21,896 nucleotides of DNA from JAVVPO01 sp036655715 (GCA_036655715.1 JAVVPO010000037.1:1-21896); one strand, 5' to 3'. Numbered from the stretch's first letter, positions 1 through 7,615 are shown. The notes: generated by a model not told the origin, from the sequence alone. Made by a program: numbers and translations.

Positions 1-12
1 TCGATTTTTCAT
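1..12 (-). CDS. 5' end of a minus-strand gene running off the left edge
   Basis: The first twelve bases read on the minus strand as ATG AAA AAT CGA (M-K-N-R), preceded by a strong ribosome binding site (GAGGGGG, spacing about six). Only four codons are visible, so no product can be named. A candidate extended -10 promoter lies about 60 bases upstream. The basic start would fit many proteins, including signal peptides. Confidence 0.5.
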
Positions 13-72
13 TTTTATCCCCCTCATTATAAAGACTATTTAAACTAATAATTCTAATTTGTATGTGATTTT

Positions 73-81
73 ATTATATCA
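73..81 (-). promoter_or_regulatory. Extended -10 promoter element for the gene leaving the left edge
   Basis: On the minus strand this reads TGATATAAT, a perfect TATAAT with the upstream TG of an extended -10 element. No good -35 hexamer is visible 16 to 18 bases upstream, which extended -10 promoters tolerate. It would give a leader of about 55 nt before the start codon at base 12. Confidence 0.4.
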
Positions 82-113
82 TACTAACTATACTACTAGT
101 CCTATATAATCCT

Positions 114-162
114 CCAATTAACAAAGAGACACTCCCTTATGAAGTATCCCTTTGTTAATTGG
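114..162. repeat. Hairpin with 13-bp perfect stem downstream of the SEC-C gene
   Basis: CCAATTAACAAAG (114-126) is perfectly complementary to 150-162, with a 23-nt loop. There is no U-run on either side in the right place, so it is not a textbook terminator. It sits just beyond a second hairpin (169-203), and together they separate the SEC-C gene from the next gene. Confidence 0.5.
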
Positions 163-168
163 CTATTT

Positions 169-203
169 ACCACCTTTTTTATCTCTCTTATAAAAAAGGT
201 GGT
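169..203 (-). terminator. Hairpin after the SEC-C gene, probable transcription end
   Basis: ACCACCTTTTTT (169-180) pairs perfectly with 192-203, plus one more A-T pair, around a loop of about 9 nt. On the minus strand it begins 53 nt after the stop codon of the SEC-C gene. The poly-U lies inside the stem rather than after it, so the terminator call is only moderate. Confidence 0.4.
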
Positions 204-256
204 TCTTCCTTAGCTATATCCCCTAGTATGGACCTTTCTTTATTTCCTATGTTCTT

Positions 257-1354
257 CTATATACAACACTTCTTATACTTCTTCCCACTTCCACAAGGAC
301 AAGCATCATTTCTACCTACCTTCACCTTGTTAACCTGTGTAACCTCTTTCCCATACATTTCAGGGAACATTTCTCTTTGCACTTCCTCTGAGGTATAACC
401 TTTATTATACCAACTTCTAGTATGCTTCATAATCTGAGTCATCATAAGCGTTACCTCTTGAAGCTGATCCATATTCTGAATATGAATACCAAGTCTATAC
501 CACTGCTGCATTACATCTTCCATCAGATCTAGGCCACTTGTATGCTGAGCTCTTACACTTAGAACCAATGTCACAATAGCTTCTTCTATAAAGTTTTCAT
601 TCGCTATAACATGTTTCTTCAGATACTCTTTAAGTTTTTTAGTCTCTTCTAACTCCTCATAGTAACCTTCTTGACTCATCAGTGTAATAAGAAGTTTACT
701 TGGCTCATAATAATTCTTTTGACCAACCTCTTTCTTTAATTTAAGGAAATCTTCCTCTCCCTCACAGTAAAGACTTGCATGCACAAGATAATCCCCCATC
801 AGCTTACATCCGCCATAGATTTGGTTCATGTAATTTAGATCCTTTAACATTACAGCAAAATTAACTTCACGCCCATAATCCCTGTTATACAGATGTTCTA
901 CCCAGTATAACTCTACAGCTCCATATAGATTAGTTAATCCATTTCTGTAAGTTCTAAAATTTTGTCTATGTGTACGTAACTCTTGAAAGCTAGCATCCTG
1001 CTTCCCCTTATCATAAAGAGCCTTAATCTCTCTCGCTATCACAAGGTACGTCACATCCTCATCCCTCACACGAGTCGCCCATCCCAAGCTAATAAATAAC
1101 GCCGCTCTACCAAGCCTTCCATCCACTAAAGTGACTTCCTCAGCCAACCCTTCAAACAAAGCTAAATCCTTCTCATTCAAAGTCGCCAAGTATTGTAAAG
1201 CTTCCTTTTGTATAACTTCCGCAAGTTTTTCAGCTAATTCTTCCTTCTTATACCCAGAATACCCCCTAAACTTATAAAGCTGCGCAAGTATATGTAACTC
1301 CTTAATTTCCTTCATCTTCAATAACTCAATTAAACCATATATATTTTCTCTCAT
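257..1354 (-). CDS. SEC-C zinc-motif protein with an N-terminal Rho-N/SAP-like helical segment
   Basis: The 365-residue soluble protein ends in GRNDACPCGSGKKYKKCC, a textbook SEC-C zinc-binding motif (C-x-C-x8-C-C pattern), as found at the C-terminus of SecA and many uncharacterised proteins. Residues about 18-50 (LHILAQLYKFRGYSGYKKEE and following) resemble the small helical Rho-N/SAP fold that binds nucleic acid; this is a pattern judgement, not a search. The middle is helical, with no membrane segment or signal peptide. The start at 1354 has AAAGGG about 5 bases upstream. The gene stands alone, with tandem hairpins after it. Function is unknown; SEC-C motifs usually mediate protein or ribosome contacts. 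It is not SecA: it lacks the ATPase motors. Confidence 0.8.
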   Translation of the reverse strand: MRENIYGLIELLKMKEIKELHILAQLYKFRGYSGYKKEELAEKLAEVIQKEALQYLATLNEKDLALFEGLAEEVTLVDGRLGRAALFISLGWATRVRDEDVTYLVIAREIKALYDKGKQDASFQELRTHRQNFRTYRNGLTNLYGAVELYWVEHLYNRDYGREVNFAVMLKDLNYMNQIYGGCKLMGDYLVHASLYCEGEEDFLKLKKEVGQKNYYEPSKLLITLMSQEGYYEELEETKKLKEYLKKHVIANENFIEEAIVTLVLSVRAQHTSGLDLMEDVMQQWYRLGIHIQNMDQLQEVTLMMTQIMKHTRSWYNKGYTSEEVQREMFPEMYGKEVTQVNKVKVGRNDACPCGSGKKYKKCCI

Positions 1355-1496
1355 ATTATCCCTTTACTTATCCTTCCAAGTCATTTGTATGTCCCTATTA
1401 TAATATAAATCACTATACCTATTACTATAAGTTTTTCTATCTTTATCTTTTATCTTTATCTTTTTTTCTACTCAACCATTCTTATGAGTTAGTATA

Positions 1497-1682
1497 GCAA
1501 GAAGAGGGAGATGTCTTTCAGCTGTCTCCGCAGGCTTTTTAGAGATTCTTAGAGAGTAAAGTCAAACTGTTCTTAGTGCAACTGTTTGAACGAAGTGAGT
1601 TTTGCACGTTAGTTTGACTTTACGAACTTAGAATCTCTTAAAAGTCGAGGACCCAAGCTGAAAGACATCTCCCTCTTCTTGC
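1497..1682. repeat. 186-bp nested inverted repeat (MITE-like or structured RNA element)
   Basis: The outer arms 1497-1523 and 1656-1682 are perfect 27-bp inverted repeats. Inside them is a second arm pair (about 1536-1552 with 1628-1645, two mismatches), then a perfect 12-bp pair (1556-1567 with 1612-1623), and an inner stem GTGCAA (1576-1581) with TTGCAC (1602-1607). The whole element folds into one long, interrupted hairpin. It fills the gap between the aldo/keto reductase stop (1710) and the SEC-C gene, has no open reading frame, and is richer in GC than its flanks. It could be a non-autonomous mobile repeat, a long transcription-ending hairpin, or a structured RNA. Confidence 0.75.
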
Positions 1683-1709
1683 GGACCACCTCAGAAGATA
1701 AACCTCCCC

Positions 1710-2690
1710 CTACTTAATACTCTCTGCTACTTCCCTCATAAACTTCATATCTACTGCATTTAAAACAATATCTCCACCTCTTGTATTATCTGCAAGCTGC
1801 TCTATCTTTCTAGCCCCGCAAAGTACATTCACATTCTCACCTTGCCCCGCAATCCACGCAATAGCTAAGTTAGTTGGTGTACAGTTATATTTCTCACATA
1901 ACTCTTGCCATCCATCTATCATATCTACTGTCTGGCTAAGTATCTCTGGCCTATACCATTTCTTACCCTCACGCGCACTTCCTGGCTCAGGTACATAATC
2001 CTTTTTCATCTTCCCAGTTAAAAGGCCTTGCTCAAGTGGTGAATAAGCTTGGAATGTAATACCACAGTCTTTTGCCTTTTGTAAAAGTTCTTTTTCAACA
2101 CGTCTATCTAAAAGACTATATTTCTCTTGAATAATATCTAGCTGTCCATACTTCATATATTCATCAATATGCCAAGGTGTTACATTTGAAGCCCCTATAG
2201 CACGAATCTTACCTTCTTGTTTTAGCTTACAAAGTTCTGCCATAGTTTCTTCCACTGGTACCATAAAAGGTTCTACACATTGCCAATGTGTAAAATAGAC
2301 ATCAATGTAATCTGTTCCTAGACGTCTTAAACTATCCTCTACATCATCTCTAATCCCACGAGCAGATACATTTTTATAAACTTCATGCCCATCTCTATCA
2401 AAATAGTGACTTCCTTCTTTATCTTTCCATCTCAGTCCACATTTTGTAGAGATAAGTACTTTATCTCTGATTCCTTTTATAGCCTTTCCTACTACCTCTT
2501 CACTATGTCCAAATCCATAAACTGGAGCCGTATCAATTAGATTTACACCTTGCTCTACTGCTTCTCTAATTGTAGCGATAGACTGGCTATCATCATTTTC
2601 TCCCCACCATGATCCACCACCAATAGCCCATGTTCCTAAAGAAACTACTGATGCTTTTAATCCTGATTTACCTATTTCTTGATATCTCAT
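1710..2690 (-). CDS. Aldo/keto reductase
   Basis: This is a 326-residue NAD(P)H-dependent aldo/keto reductase of the bacterial YajO/YdhF-like type, expected to be a cytoplasmic TIM barrel reducing an aldehyde or ketone. The catalytic tetrad is visible: Asp53 and Tyr58 in LIDTAPVYG, Lys83 in LISTKCG, and His135 in YFTHWQ. The C-terminal cofactor-binding stretch includes VLCGARKIEQL near residue 290. Length is normal for the family. The start at 2690 has AGGAG about 6 bases upstream. It is flanked by the nested repeat on one side and deoD on the other, with no obvious partner, so the substrate cannot be inferred. Confidence 0.93.
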   Translation of the reverse strand: MRYQEIGKSGLKASVVSLGTWAIGGGSWWGENDDSQSIATIREAVEQGVNLIDTAPVYGFGHSEEVVGKAIKGIRDKVLISTKCGLRWKDKEGSHYFDRDGHEVYKNVSARGIRDDVEDSLRRLGTDYIDVYFTHWQCVEPFMVPVEETMAELCKLKQEGKIRAIGASNVTPWHIDEYMKYGQLDIIQEKYSLLDRRVEKELLQKAKDCGITFQAYSPLEQGLLTGKMKKDYVPEPGSAREGKKWYRPEILSQTVDMIDGWQELCEKYNCTPTNLAIAWIAGQGENVNVLCGARKIEQLADNTRGGDIVLNAVDMKFMREVAESIK

Positions 2691-2818
2691 TTTTTCTCCT
2701 TCTCATATCCTTTTATAATATTTCTAGTATAACTTCCTTCTTCTATACTTATCAATATAAAAAGTAAGTTTCACTTATTACATGACAGCCTATAACTTTT
2801 TTTATTAAAATACAAAGT

Positions 2819-2855
2819 TAAGAATCCTTAGCTCACTATAAGCTAAGGATTCTTA
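2819..2855 (-). terminator. Terminator hairpin downstream of deoD
   Basis: TAAGAATCCTTAGCT (2819-2833) pairs perfectly over 15 bp with 2841-2855 around a 7-nt loop, starting 8 nt after the deoD stop. On the minus strand the tail is only moderately U-rich (CTTTGTATTTTAAT). Confidence 0.75.
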
Positions 2856-2862
2856 TGTTTTA

Positions 2863-3570
2863 TTATTCTACTAAAGAAAGAGCTACATCCATCATTTGAG
2901 TAAATTTAGTTTGTCTTTCTTCAGCTGTAGTTGCTTCACCTGTAAATGGACAATCTGAGATAGTGCAGATACAAAGAGCTTTTTTACCCGCTCTTGCTGC
3001 ATTCATATAAAGCGCTGTTGCTTCCATCTCTACAGCTAATACGCCCATTTTTTGCCACTCTTTAAGAGACATTGCATCATCATAGAACGTATCACTTGAG
3101 TAGATATTTCCTACTTTATGTGTGTATCCTAATTCTTCAGCTGATGCTGCTGCTTTTCTTACTAAGTCGAAATCTGCAATAGCTGAGAATCTTCCTGGTA
3201 AGTTATATTGTGCTTCGTAGTTAGAGTTTGTACAAGCTCCCATACCGATTACGATATCTCCAATGTGAAGGCTCTCATCGATAGCTCCTGCTGAACCAAT
3301 ACGAATGATTGTTTCTACTTCATAGAAGTTGAAAAGTTCATAGGTGTAAATACCGATTGATGGAATACCCATACCATGTCCTTGAACAGATACTCTTTTC
3401 CCTTTGTATGTTCCTGTGTAACCATTCATACCTCTTACTGAATTGTATTGTACAACGTTTTCAAGGTAAGTATCAGCTAAGAATTTTGCTCTTAGTGGAT
3501 CTCCTGGCATTAAAACGATTTTTGCGATGTCACCTAATTTTGCTCCATTATGTGGTGTTGGTGTACTCAT
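2863..3570 (-). CDS. deoD: Purine nucleoside phosphorylase, DeoD type
   Basis: DeoD reversibly phosphorolyses purine (deoxy)nucleosides to the base and (deoxy)ribose-1-phosphate in purine salvage; the family is a homohexamer. The 235-residue protein has the expected size. Visible signatures are MPGDPLRAKF (residues 21-30, phosphate-binding Gly23 and Arg27), NSVRGM (Arg46), GHGMGIPS, IIRIGSAGA (Arg90, Ser93), VEMEATALY (nucleoside-binding Glu181 and Glu183) and Asp206 in TISDCPFTGE. Compared with E. coli DeoD there is a two-residue insertion near the N-terminus. The start at 3570 has AAGGAGG just upstream. It is monocistronic, between its own promoter and terminator, and is not beside deoC or deoB. 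Adenine deaminase lies 16 kb away. Confidence 0.96.
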   Translation of the reverse strand: MSTPTPHNGAKLGDIAKIVLMPGDPLRAKFLADTYLENVVQYNSVRGMNGYTGTYKGKRVSVQGHGMGIPSIGIYTYELFNFYEVETIIRIGSAGAIDESLHIGDIVIGMGACTNSNYEAQYNLPGRFSAIADFDLVRKAAASAEELGYTHKVGNIYSSDTFYDDAMSLKEWQKMGVLAVEMEATALYMNAARAGKKALCICTISDCPFTGEATTAEERQTKFTQMMDVALSLVE

Positions 3571-3596
3571 ATTTTCTTCCTCCTTTAAATTTTAAA

Positions 3597-3602
3597 ATTA
3601 TA
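3597..3602 (-). promoter_or_regulatory. -10 element of the deoD promoter
   Basis: The minus strand reads TATAAT here, with a weak -35 match (TTACAC) 16 bases upstream. It leaves a leader of about 20 nt before the Shine-Dalgarno of deoD. Confidence 0.4.
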
Positions 3603-3701
3603 GCCTAACTTTACCATAGTGTAACTTATTTTTGCAAGGTTATAGCTTATATTCGTAATAGTCTATTTCCTTATTTATAACCTTTATAATTTATATCCTA
3701 A

Positions 3702-3736
3702 AAAACTCCTTAGACTATTAAAATCTAAGGAGTTTT
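3702..3736 (-). terminator. Rho-independent terminator of hpf
   Basis: AAAACTCCTTAGA (3702-3714) pairs perfectly with TCTAAGGAGTTTT (3724-3736) around a 9-nt loop, 5 nt after the hpf stop. The minus-strand 3' arm ends in TTTT. It separates hpf from deoD. Confidence 0.75.
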
Positions 3737-3741
3737 ATTTA

Positions 3742-4284
3742 TCAATTTAAACTTGGTTCAATAAGCCCATAAGTACCATTTTTACGTTTATACACGACAT
3801 TGACTTCTTCATCGTGTGCATCTAGATACACAAAGAAGTTATGTCCTAAAAGTTCCATCTGCATAACAGCTTCTTCTGCATCCATCGGTTTGATAGCAAA
3901 TTTCTTTGTTCTATCTATATGAAGTGATACATCTTCTTCATTTTCCTCGACTACATCGATAAAATATGGATTGAGTGTAGAGATAGGTATTGTCCTATGT
4001 TTTGTTCTTAATTTATTTTTAAATCTTGTTACTTGCTTTTCGATAATATCTACGGCGTCATCAATAATAGCATACATATCATTACTCTCTACTTCTGCTC
4101 TTAAGATTTGACCATTGAAAGGAATTGTTATTTCTATAATATGCCTTTGCTTTTCAACACTGAGTGTGACCTGCGCTTCTGCCGTCTCATTAAAGTACTT
4201 ATCTAATTTTTGCACCTTATTCAAGACTACATTCTCTAAACCTTTAGTAAGTTCAATGTTCCTAGCAATTACGTTATATTTCAT
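3742..4284 (-). CDS. hpf: Ribosome hibernation promoting factor, long form
   Basis: Long HPF dimerises 70S ribosomes into inactive 100S particles in stationary phase. The protein has the two expected parts: an N-terminal S30AE/YfiA domain (MKYNVIARNIELTKGLE, about residues 1-100) and, after a charged linker, a C-terminal dimerisation domain (about 120-180, with MDAEEAVMQMELLGHNFFVY). I place the start at ATG 4284 because GGGAGAG lies 6 bases upstream. The in-frame ATG at 4290 would abut that ribosome binding site, and a TTG at 4302 lies before it. Length is then 180 residues, normal for the family. The gene is monocistronic and preceded by a sigma-H-like promoter. Confidence 0.95.
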   Translation of the reverse strand: MKYNVIARNIELTKGLENVVLNKVQKLDKYFNETAEAQVTLSVEKQRHIIEITIPFNGQILRAEVESNDMYAIIDDAVDIIEKQVTRFKNKLRTKHRTIPISTLNPYFIDVVEENEEDVSLHIDRTKKFAIKPMDAEEAVMQMELLGHNFFVYLDAHDEEVNVVYKRKNGTYGLIEPSLN

Positions 4285-4345
4285 ATTCATCTCTCCCTTC
4301 AATCAAGCCACTATATCATGTGTGTATAGCTTGACTATACTATTA

Positions 4346-4374
4346 TTATTCCACATATATGTGTGATTTCCTCT
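4346..4374 (-). promoter_or_regulatory. Sigma-H-type promoter upstream of hpf
   Basis: On the minus strand AGAGGAAAT (4374-4366), an 11-base spacer and GTGGAATAA (4354-4346) match the B. subtilis sigma-H consensus RnAGGAwWW-N11/12-RnnGAAT at every defined position. It lies 62 bases upstream of the hpf start. The B. subtilis homologue (yvyD) is known to be under sigma-B and sigma-H control, so the context agrees. The spacer side carries a 12-bp palindrome CACATATATGTG (4351-4362). A weaker extended -10 (TGATATAGT) lies closer to the gene. Confidence 0.6.
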
Positions 4375-4460
4375 TTATTTTATATTATATTTTTAAATAT
4401 TATATAAAATATTAGTTAACTTTCTTTAGCCATTTTATGACCTGCTTATGTCCACTGGTA

Positions 4461-5840
4461 TTAGTCCACCTTTTCTTTACTTGCTAGCTGTTTTATAAGG
4501 CCTACCAAATCAACTCCTGTTAAGGCATTAATAACTTCCGGTACTTCCCCTATCATTTTGGTTACATTCTTGGTGAGTTTACTCGCGCCTCCTTCACCAC
4601 CATTATCAATAATAATCATCTTCTCTGTTTTACTAAGTGGTTCAGCCATATACCTTGCTATTTCTGGAAGCTTCTCTGCCAATATCTCAATGATAGCTGC
4701 CTCTCCATACTGTTTGTATGCCTCAGCTTTTTCTTTCATAGCTTCCGCTTCTGCCTTCATAGCATCTGCCGTTGCCTGCCCTTTGATACGTATTGTTTCT
4801 GCTTCCGCAATCCCCTTGATACGAATAGACTCAGCTTCTGCCTCTGCCTTCTTGATTTGCTCATATCTATCTGCTTCAGCTGTTTTTTCTATCTTATACT
4901 TATCTGCCTCTACCACCTTTTTAATAGTAGCTTCTAATTCTTTTTCACGCTTAATAGCTTGTTGCTGTGCAATTTCTGTCTGACGAATCTCTTCGAAAAG
5001 CTCTGCTGCTTTTTGAGCTTCTATAACTTGTTTCTTAACAATATTTTGCTCAACTTCATAAGCAAAGTCTGCTTTAGCTTGTGCCTTTTTCTCTTCTTCT
5101 TTATAGGCCTGCACTTTAAGCTCTTTTTCTTTTTCTGCATTTGCTATTTCTGTTTCTGCAATAAGCTCTGCTTCTTTTCCTGCACGGCGTGCTGCTGCTG
5201 TTTTCTGTGCTTGCTCTCTTTGAGCCTCTGCTTCTGCAATGGCTGCATTCTTCTTAACTTCTGCAATTTGTTTTGCGCCTAGTGCTTTAAGGTACCCTTG
5301 TTGGTCATCTATATCTCTTATTGTAAATGTTTGAATCTCAAGTCCCATCTTTTCTAAATCAGATTTTGCCACGGACTCTACTTGGTTAGCAAACATCTCT
5401 CTATCTTTATAGATTTCTTCAATAGACATTTTAGAGATAATCTCTCTTAATTTCCCCTCTAGTACATCTTGAACCGTTCCTTTAATAACGGTAATCGTTT
5501 CTTTTTCCTTACCCGTATTAAACTGTTCTACAGCTTGTAAGATACAGTCCTTATCTGATTTTACTTTAATAATAGCTACTCCATCCGTATCAATAGGTAC
5601 CCCATTACTATCTAGCGAACCAAATGTCTTGATTTCTACCTTCATATTCTCTAAGGAGATTCTATCAACTTGTTCAAAGATAGGAATGACTACCCCCCCT
5701 GCTCCACTGATTACACGTTTTTTAAGTCCCGTCACCACAATTGCTTTATCTTGTGGCGCTTTCTTCCAGATCATCGCAATTACCCCTATTAGGATTACAA
5801 TACTCCCTACTATAATTCCTGCTGTAATTAATGTTCCCAT
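4461..5840 (-). CDS. floT: Flotillin-like membrane scaffold protein (FloT/YuaG type)
   Basis: Flotillins organise functional membrane microdomains. This 459-residue protein starts with one hydrophobic anchor (residues about 4-24), followed by an SPFH/band-7 domain (about 25-190, with KAIVVTGLKKRVISGAGGVV and GTVQDVLEGKLREIISKMS). Next comes a very long Ala/Glu/Lys-rich coiled coil (about 190-395) with repeated AEAEAE and EAETIRIKG blocks. The tail carries a Gly-rich turn (NGGEGGASK). It is somewhat shorter than B. subtilis FloT (about 509) and far longer than FloA (about 330). The start at 5840 has AAAGGGTG about 6 bases upstream. B. subtilis floT is cotranscribed with the NfeD protein yuaF; no NfeD gene is next to it here. 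Confidence 0.93.
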   Translation of the reverse strand: MGTLITAGIIVGSIVILIGVIAMIWKKAPQDKAIVVTGLKKRVISGAGGVVIPIFEQVDRISLENMKVEIKTFGSLDSNGVPIDTDGVAIIKVKSDKDCILQAVEQFNTGKEKETITVIKGTVQDVLEGKLREIISKMSIEEIYKDREMFANQVESVAKSDLEKMGLEIQTFTIRDIDDQQGYLKALGAKQIAEVKKNAAIAEAEAQREQAQKTAAARRAGKEAELIAETEIANAEKEKELKVQAYKEEEKKAQAKADFAYEVEQNIVKKQVIEAQKAAELFEEIRQTEIAQQQAIKREKELEATIKKVVEADKYKIEKTAEADRYEQIKKAEAEAESIRIKGIAEAETIRIKGQATADAMKAEAEAMKEKAEAYKQYGEAAIIEILAEKLPEIARYMAEPLSKTEKMIIIDNGGEGGASKLTKNVTKMIGEVPEVINALTGVDLVGLIKQLASKEKVD

Positions 5841-6058
5841 TTTTTCACCCTTTCTATTTATTCAAAAGCACATTTGTACTCTGAGTATAATTTGATTCTA
5901 TGAGACTATATGTACATTTATATTCTTCTTCATGAACTGTAAAAGAATCTTAATATTTGCACTAAAGATATCCACTATGAAGAGACTTTTGCATGAAGTG
6001 AATATATTAGAACCACCATAGAATCTCTTTCATTTTATTAACTCACCTAACTTTTCAA

Positions 6059-6102
6059 GTAAAATACGCCCCAAATGATTAATCATTTGGGGCGTATTTT
6101 AC
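6059..6102. terminator. Near-perfect palindromic bidirectional terminator after the sulfatase
   Basis: Bases 6061-6100 are a perfect 40-bp palindrome: a 20-bp arm pairs directly with its partner, and one or two further pairs extend outward. The stem is GC-rich in the middle (GCCCC/GGGGC) and has AAAA/TTTT ends, giving U-tails on both strands. It overlaps the stop codon of the sulfatase gene (6099-6101). Confidence 0.85.
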
Positions 6103-7541
6103 ACTAATTTCCTATATGACACAATCTCTGTAGGATAACACTCTAACTGCATCTTCGCCCAGTCATCTATCCCCTGCTTAAGTTCATTCTTTGTATCAGC
6201 TTCTATTGTCTCATAAATATTGATTGTTTCTGCCTCATTAGCTTCTAAATCATAAAGCTCATACAAAGGCTCATCCTTACCTCTTTGTAGTCTAATAATC
6301 TTATACTTTCCTTTACGCATCATCATATTAGCTGTTTCTGTTTTGTTGCCAATAATAGAATAAGTCGTATTATCCCACTCTTCTTCTATTCCATCTACTA
6401 ACTTAACAAGAGATTTGGATTCTATCCCTTCTTTTTGCCACTCACTATCTCCTGCTAAGTCTAAAATAGTCCCATATAAATCGAGACTATTAACTACTTC
6501 TTCTTTAACTTCCATATGCTCTTTTCCATTAGCTGGCTTAATGAATAATGGCATCTTACAACAGCTATCATACATATGTGTTTTGAAGAATAATCCATAA
6601 GATCCTAAGTGATCTCCATGATCTGATGTAAAGATGACTACTGTGTCTTCATAAAGATTATTCTCTTTTAAATACTCTATTAATTTCCCTATGTAGTGGT
6701 CTATCATAGTGATTTGCCCATAATTGGCAGCTATCATTTCTTTGTACTTTTCTTCTGTAAAGGTTTTTTTCAGCCTTGCTGACATAGCTGCTCCCTTTGC
6801 TGCAAATACTGGGTTGTTACTCATATCTGCATAGAAGTTGGCTGGCAACTCTATTTGGTCTGGGTCATAAAGCGTATCCCAAGGCGCTGGTGGCAAGTAA
6901 GGATGGTGTGGCCCAAAAAATGAAGTCATAAGGAAGAAAGGCTTATCCTTATCTCTTTGCTCTAAGAAATCTATTGCTCCATCTACTGTCCAAGGCGTAT
7001 CATGCTCTACTTCTGTTCTAAATCCACTTCCCATGATGAACTGATAGATATTGCTCTCTATAGCCAGTTCATCTTCATCAAATATTTCAACAGGATCAAT
7101 TCCCTTTTCATTAAAATATTCTTCTTTTAGCCATTTGATATATAATGAATCTTTGTCTTCATCCCCATACACTGAATAAGGTGCATCATGAAGATTTTTA
7201 TAATTGAATCCATAGCTCTTGTCTGGTGGGCTAAAATGCAATTTACCACTGAGTCCTGTATCATACCCCTGTGCTAAGAGTCTTTCATTCATAAACTGTG
7301 TACCTGGTCTTACAGCACTTAAATTCTCAACTACCCCACATCCTGGTGGATACATCCCTGTCTGAAGAGAAGCTCTTGCAGGTCCACAAGTTGGTGCAGG
7401 TGTATAAGCATTGGTAAATACCACACTATCTTCTGCTACTTGGTCTAAATTAGGCGTTAACTTTAGATGATGATTAAGATAAGATACTGCATCAAAACGG
7501 TGTTGATCTGTCATGATCATTAAAATATTAGGTTTCTTCAT
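6099..7541 (-). CDS. Type I (formylglycine) sulfatase
   Basis: This enzyme family hydrolyses sulfate esters, typically on glycans. It has the alkaline-phosphatase-fold N-terminus KPNILMIMTDQHRFD (metal ligands Asp12 and Gln13 region) and the activation motif Cys52-Gly-Pro-Ala-Arg56 in TPAPTCGPARASLQTG. The usual core is C-x-P-S-R; Ala replaces Ser here, a tolerated variant. A second metal site appears as FTSDHGDHLGSYG. There is no signal peptide, so it would act in the cytoplasm. I choose ATG 7541 (480 residues) because GGAG lies 9 bases upstream; ATG 7556 has only a close, weak site. A strong promoter lies just upstream. In an anaerobe the Cys must be matured by an anSME radical-SAM enzyme, which is not in this window. 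The substrate is unknown. Confidence 0.92.
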   Translation of the reverse strand: MKKPNILMIMTDQHRFDAVSYLNHHLKLTPNLDQVAEDSVVFTNAYTPAPTCGPARASLQTGMYPPGCGVVENLSAVRPGTQFMNERLLAQGYDTGLSGKLHFSPPDKSYGFNYKNLHDAPYSVYGDEDKDSLYIKWLKEEYFNEKGIDPVEIFDEDELAIESNIYQFIMGSGFRTEVEHDTPWTVDGAIDFLEQRDKDKPFFLMTSFFGPHHPYLPPAPWDTLYDPDQIELPANFYADMSNNPVFAAKGAAMSARLKKTFTEEKYKEMIAANYGQITMIDHYIGKLIEYLKENNLYEDTVVIFTSDHGDHLGSYGLFFKTHMYDSCCKMPLFIKPANGKEHMEVKEEVVNSLDLYGTILDLAGDSEWQKEGIESKSLVKLVDGIEEEWDNTTYSIIGNKTETANMMMRKGKYKIIRLQRGKDEPLYELYDLEANEAETINIYETIEADTKNELKQGIDDWAKMQLECYPTEIVSYRKLV

Positions 7542-7581
7542 ATTTTTCTTCTCCATTTCCTATGATGACTATTTCCTATCT

Positions 7582-7609
7582 ATTATATCATGATGTCATT
7601 ACCTTTCAA
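7582..7609 (-). promoter_or_regulatory. Sigma-A promoter of the sulfatase gene
   Basis: On the minus strand TTGAAA (7609-7604), a 16-base spacer and TATAAT (7587-7582) with an upstream TG (TGATATAAT) form a strong promoter. It begins only 7 bases downstream of the lysO stop codon, so the sulfatase can be expressed independently of the exporter. Confidence 0.65.
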
Positions 7610-7615
7610 ATTTTA

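Noticed and set aside
1438..1468. TCTTTATC-type tandem repeat
   Set aside because: A short pyrimidine-rich run with imperfect units; it looks like ordinary AT-rich intergenic sequence rather than a functional repeat.
4558..5282. Long plus-strand reading frames opposite flotillin
   Set aside because: They are antisense shadows of the Ala/Glu/Lys-rich coiled coil, giving Ser/Ala- or Cys/Phe-rich low-complexity translations with no ribosome binding sites.
5841..6000. Sigma-W promoter upstream of flotillin, as in B. subtilis
   Set aside because: No TGAAAC-N16-CGTA pattern is present on the minus strand, and no convincing sigma-A promoter could be fixed either.
5951..6009. Possible degraded second copy of the 186-bp nested repeat
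   Set aside because: An imperfect inverted repeat (TAATATTTGCACT with AGTGAATATATTA, 11 of 13) and a shared GAAGTGA stretch are present, but the outer arms are absent and the similarity is too short to trust.
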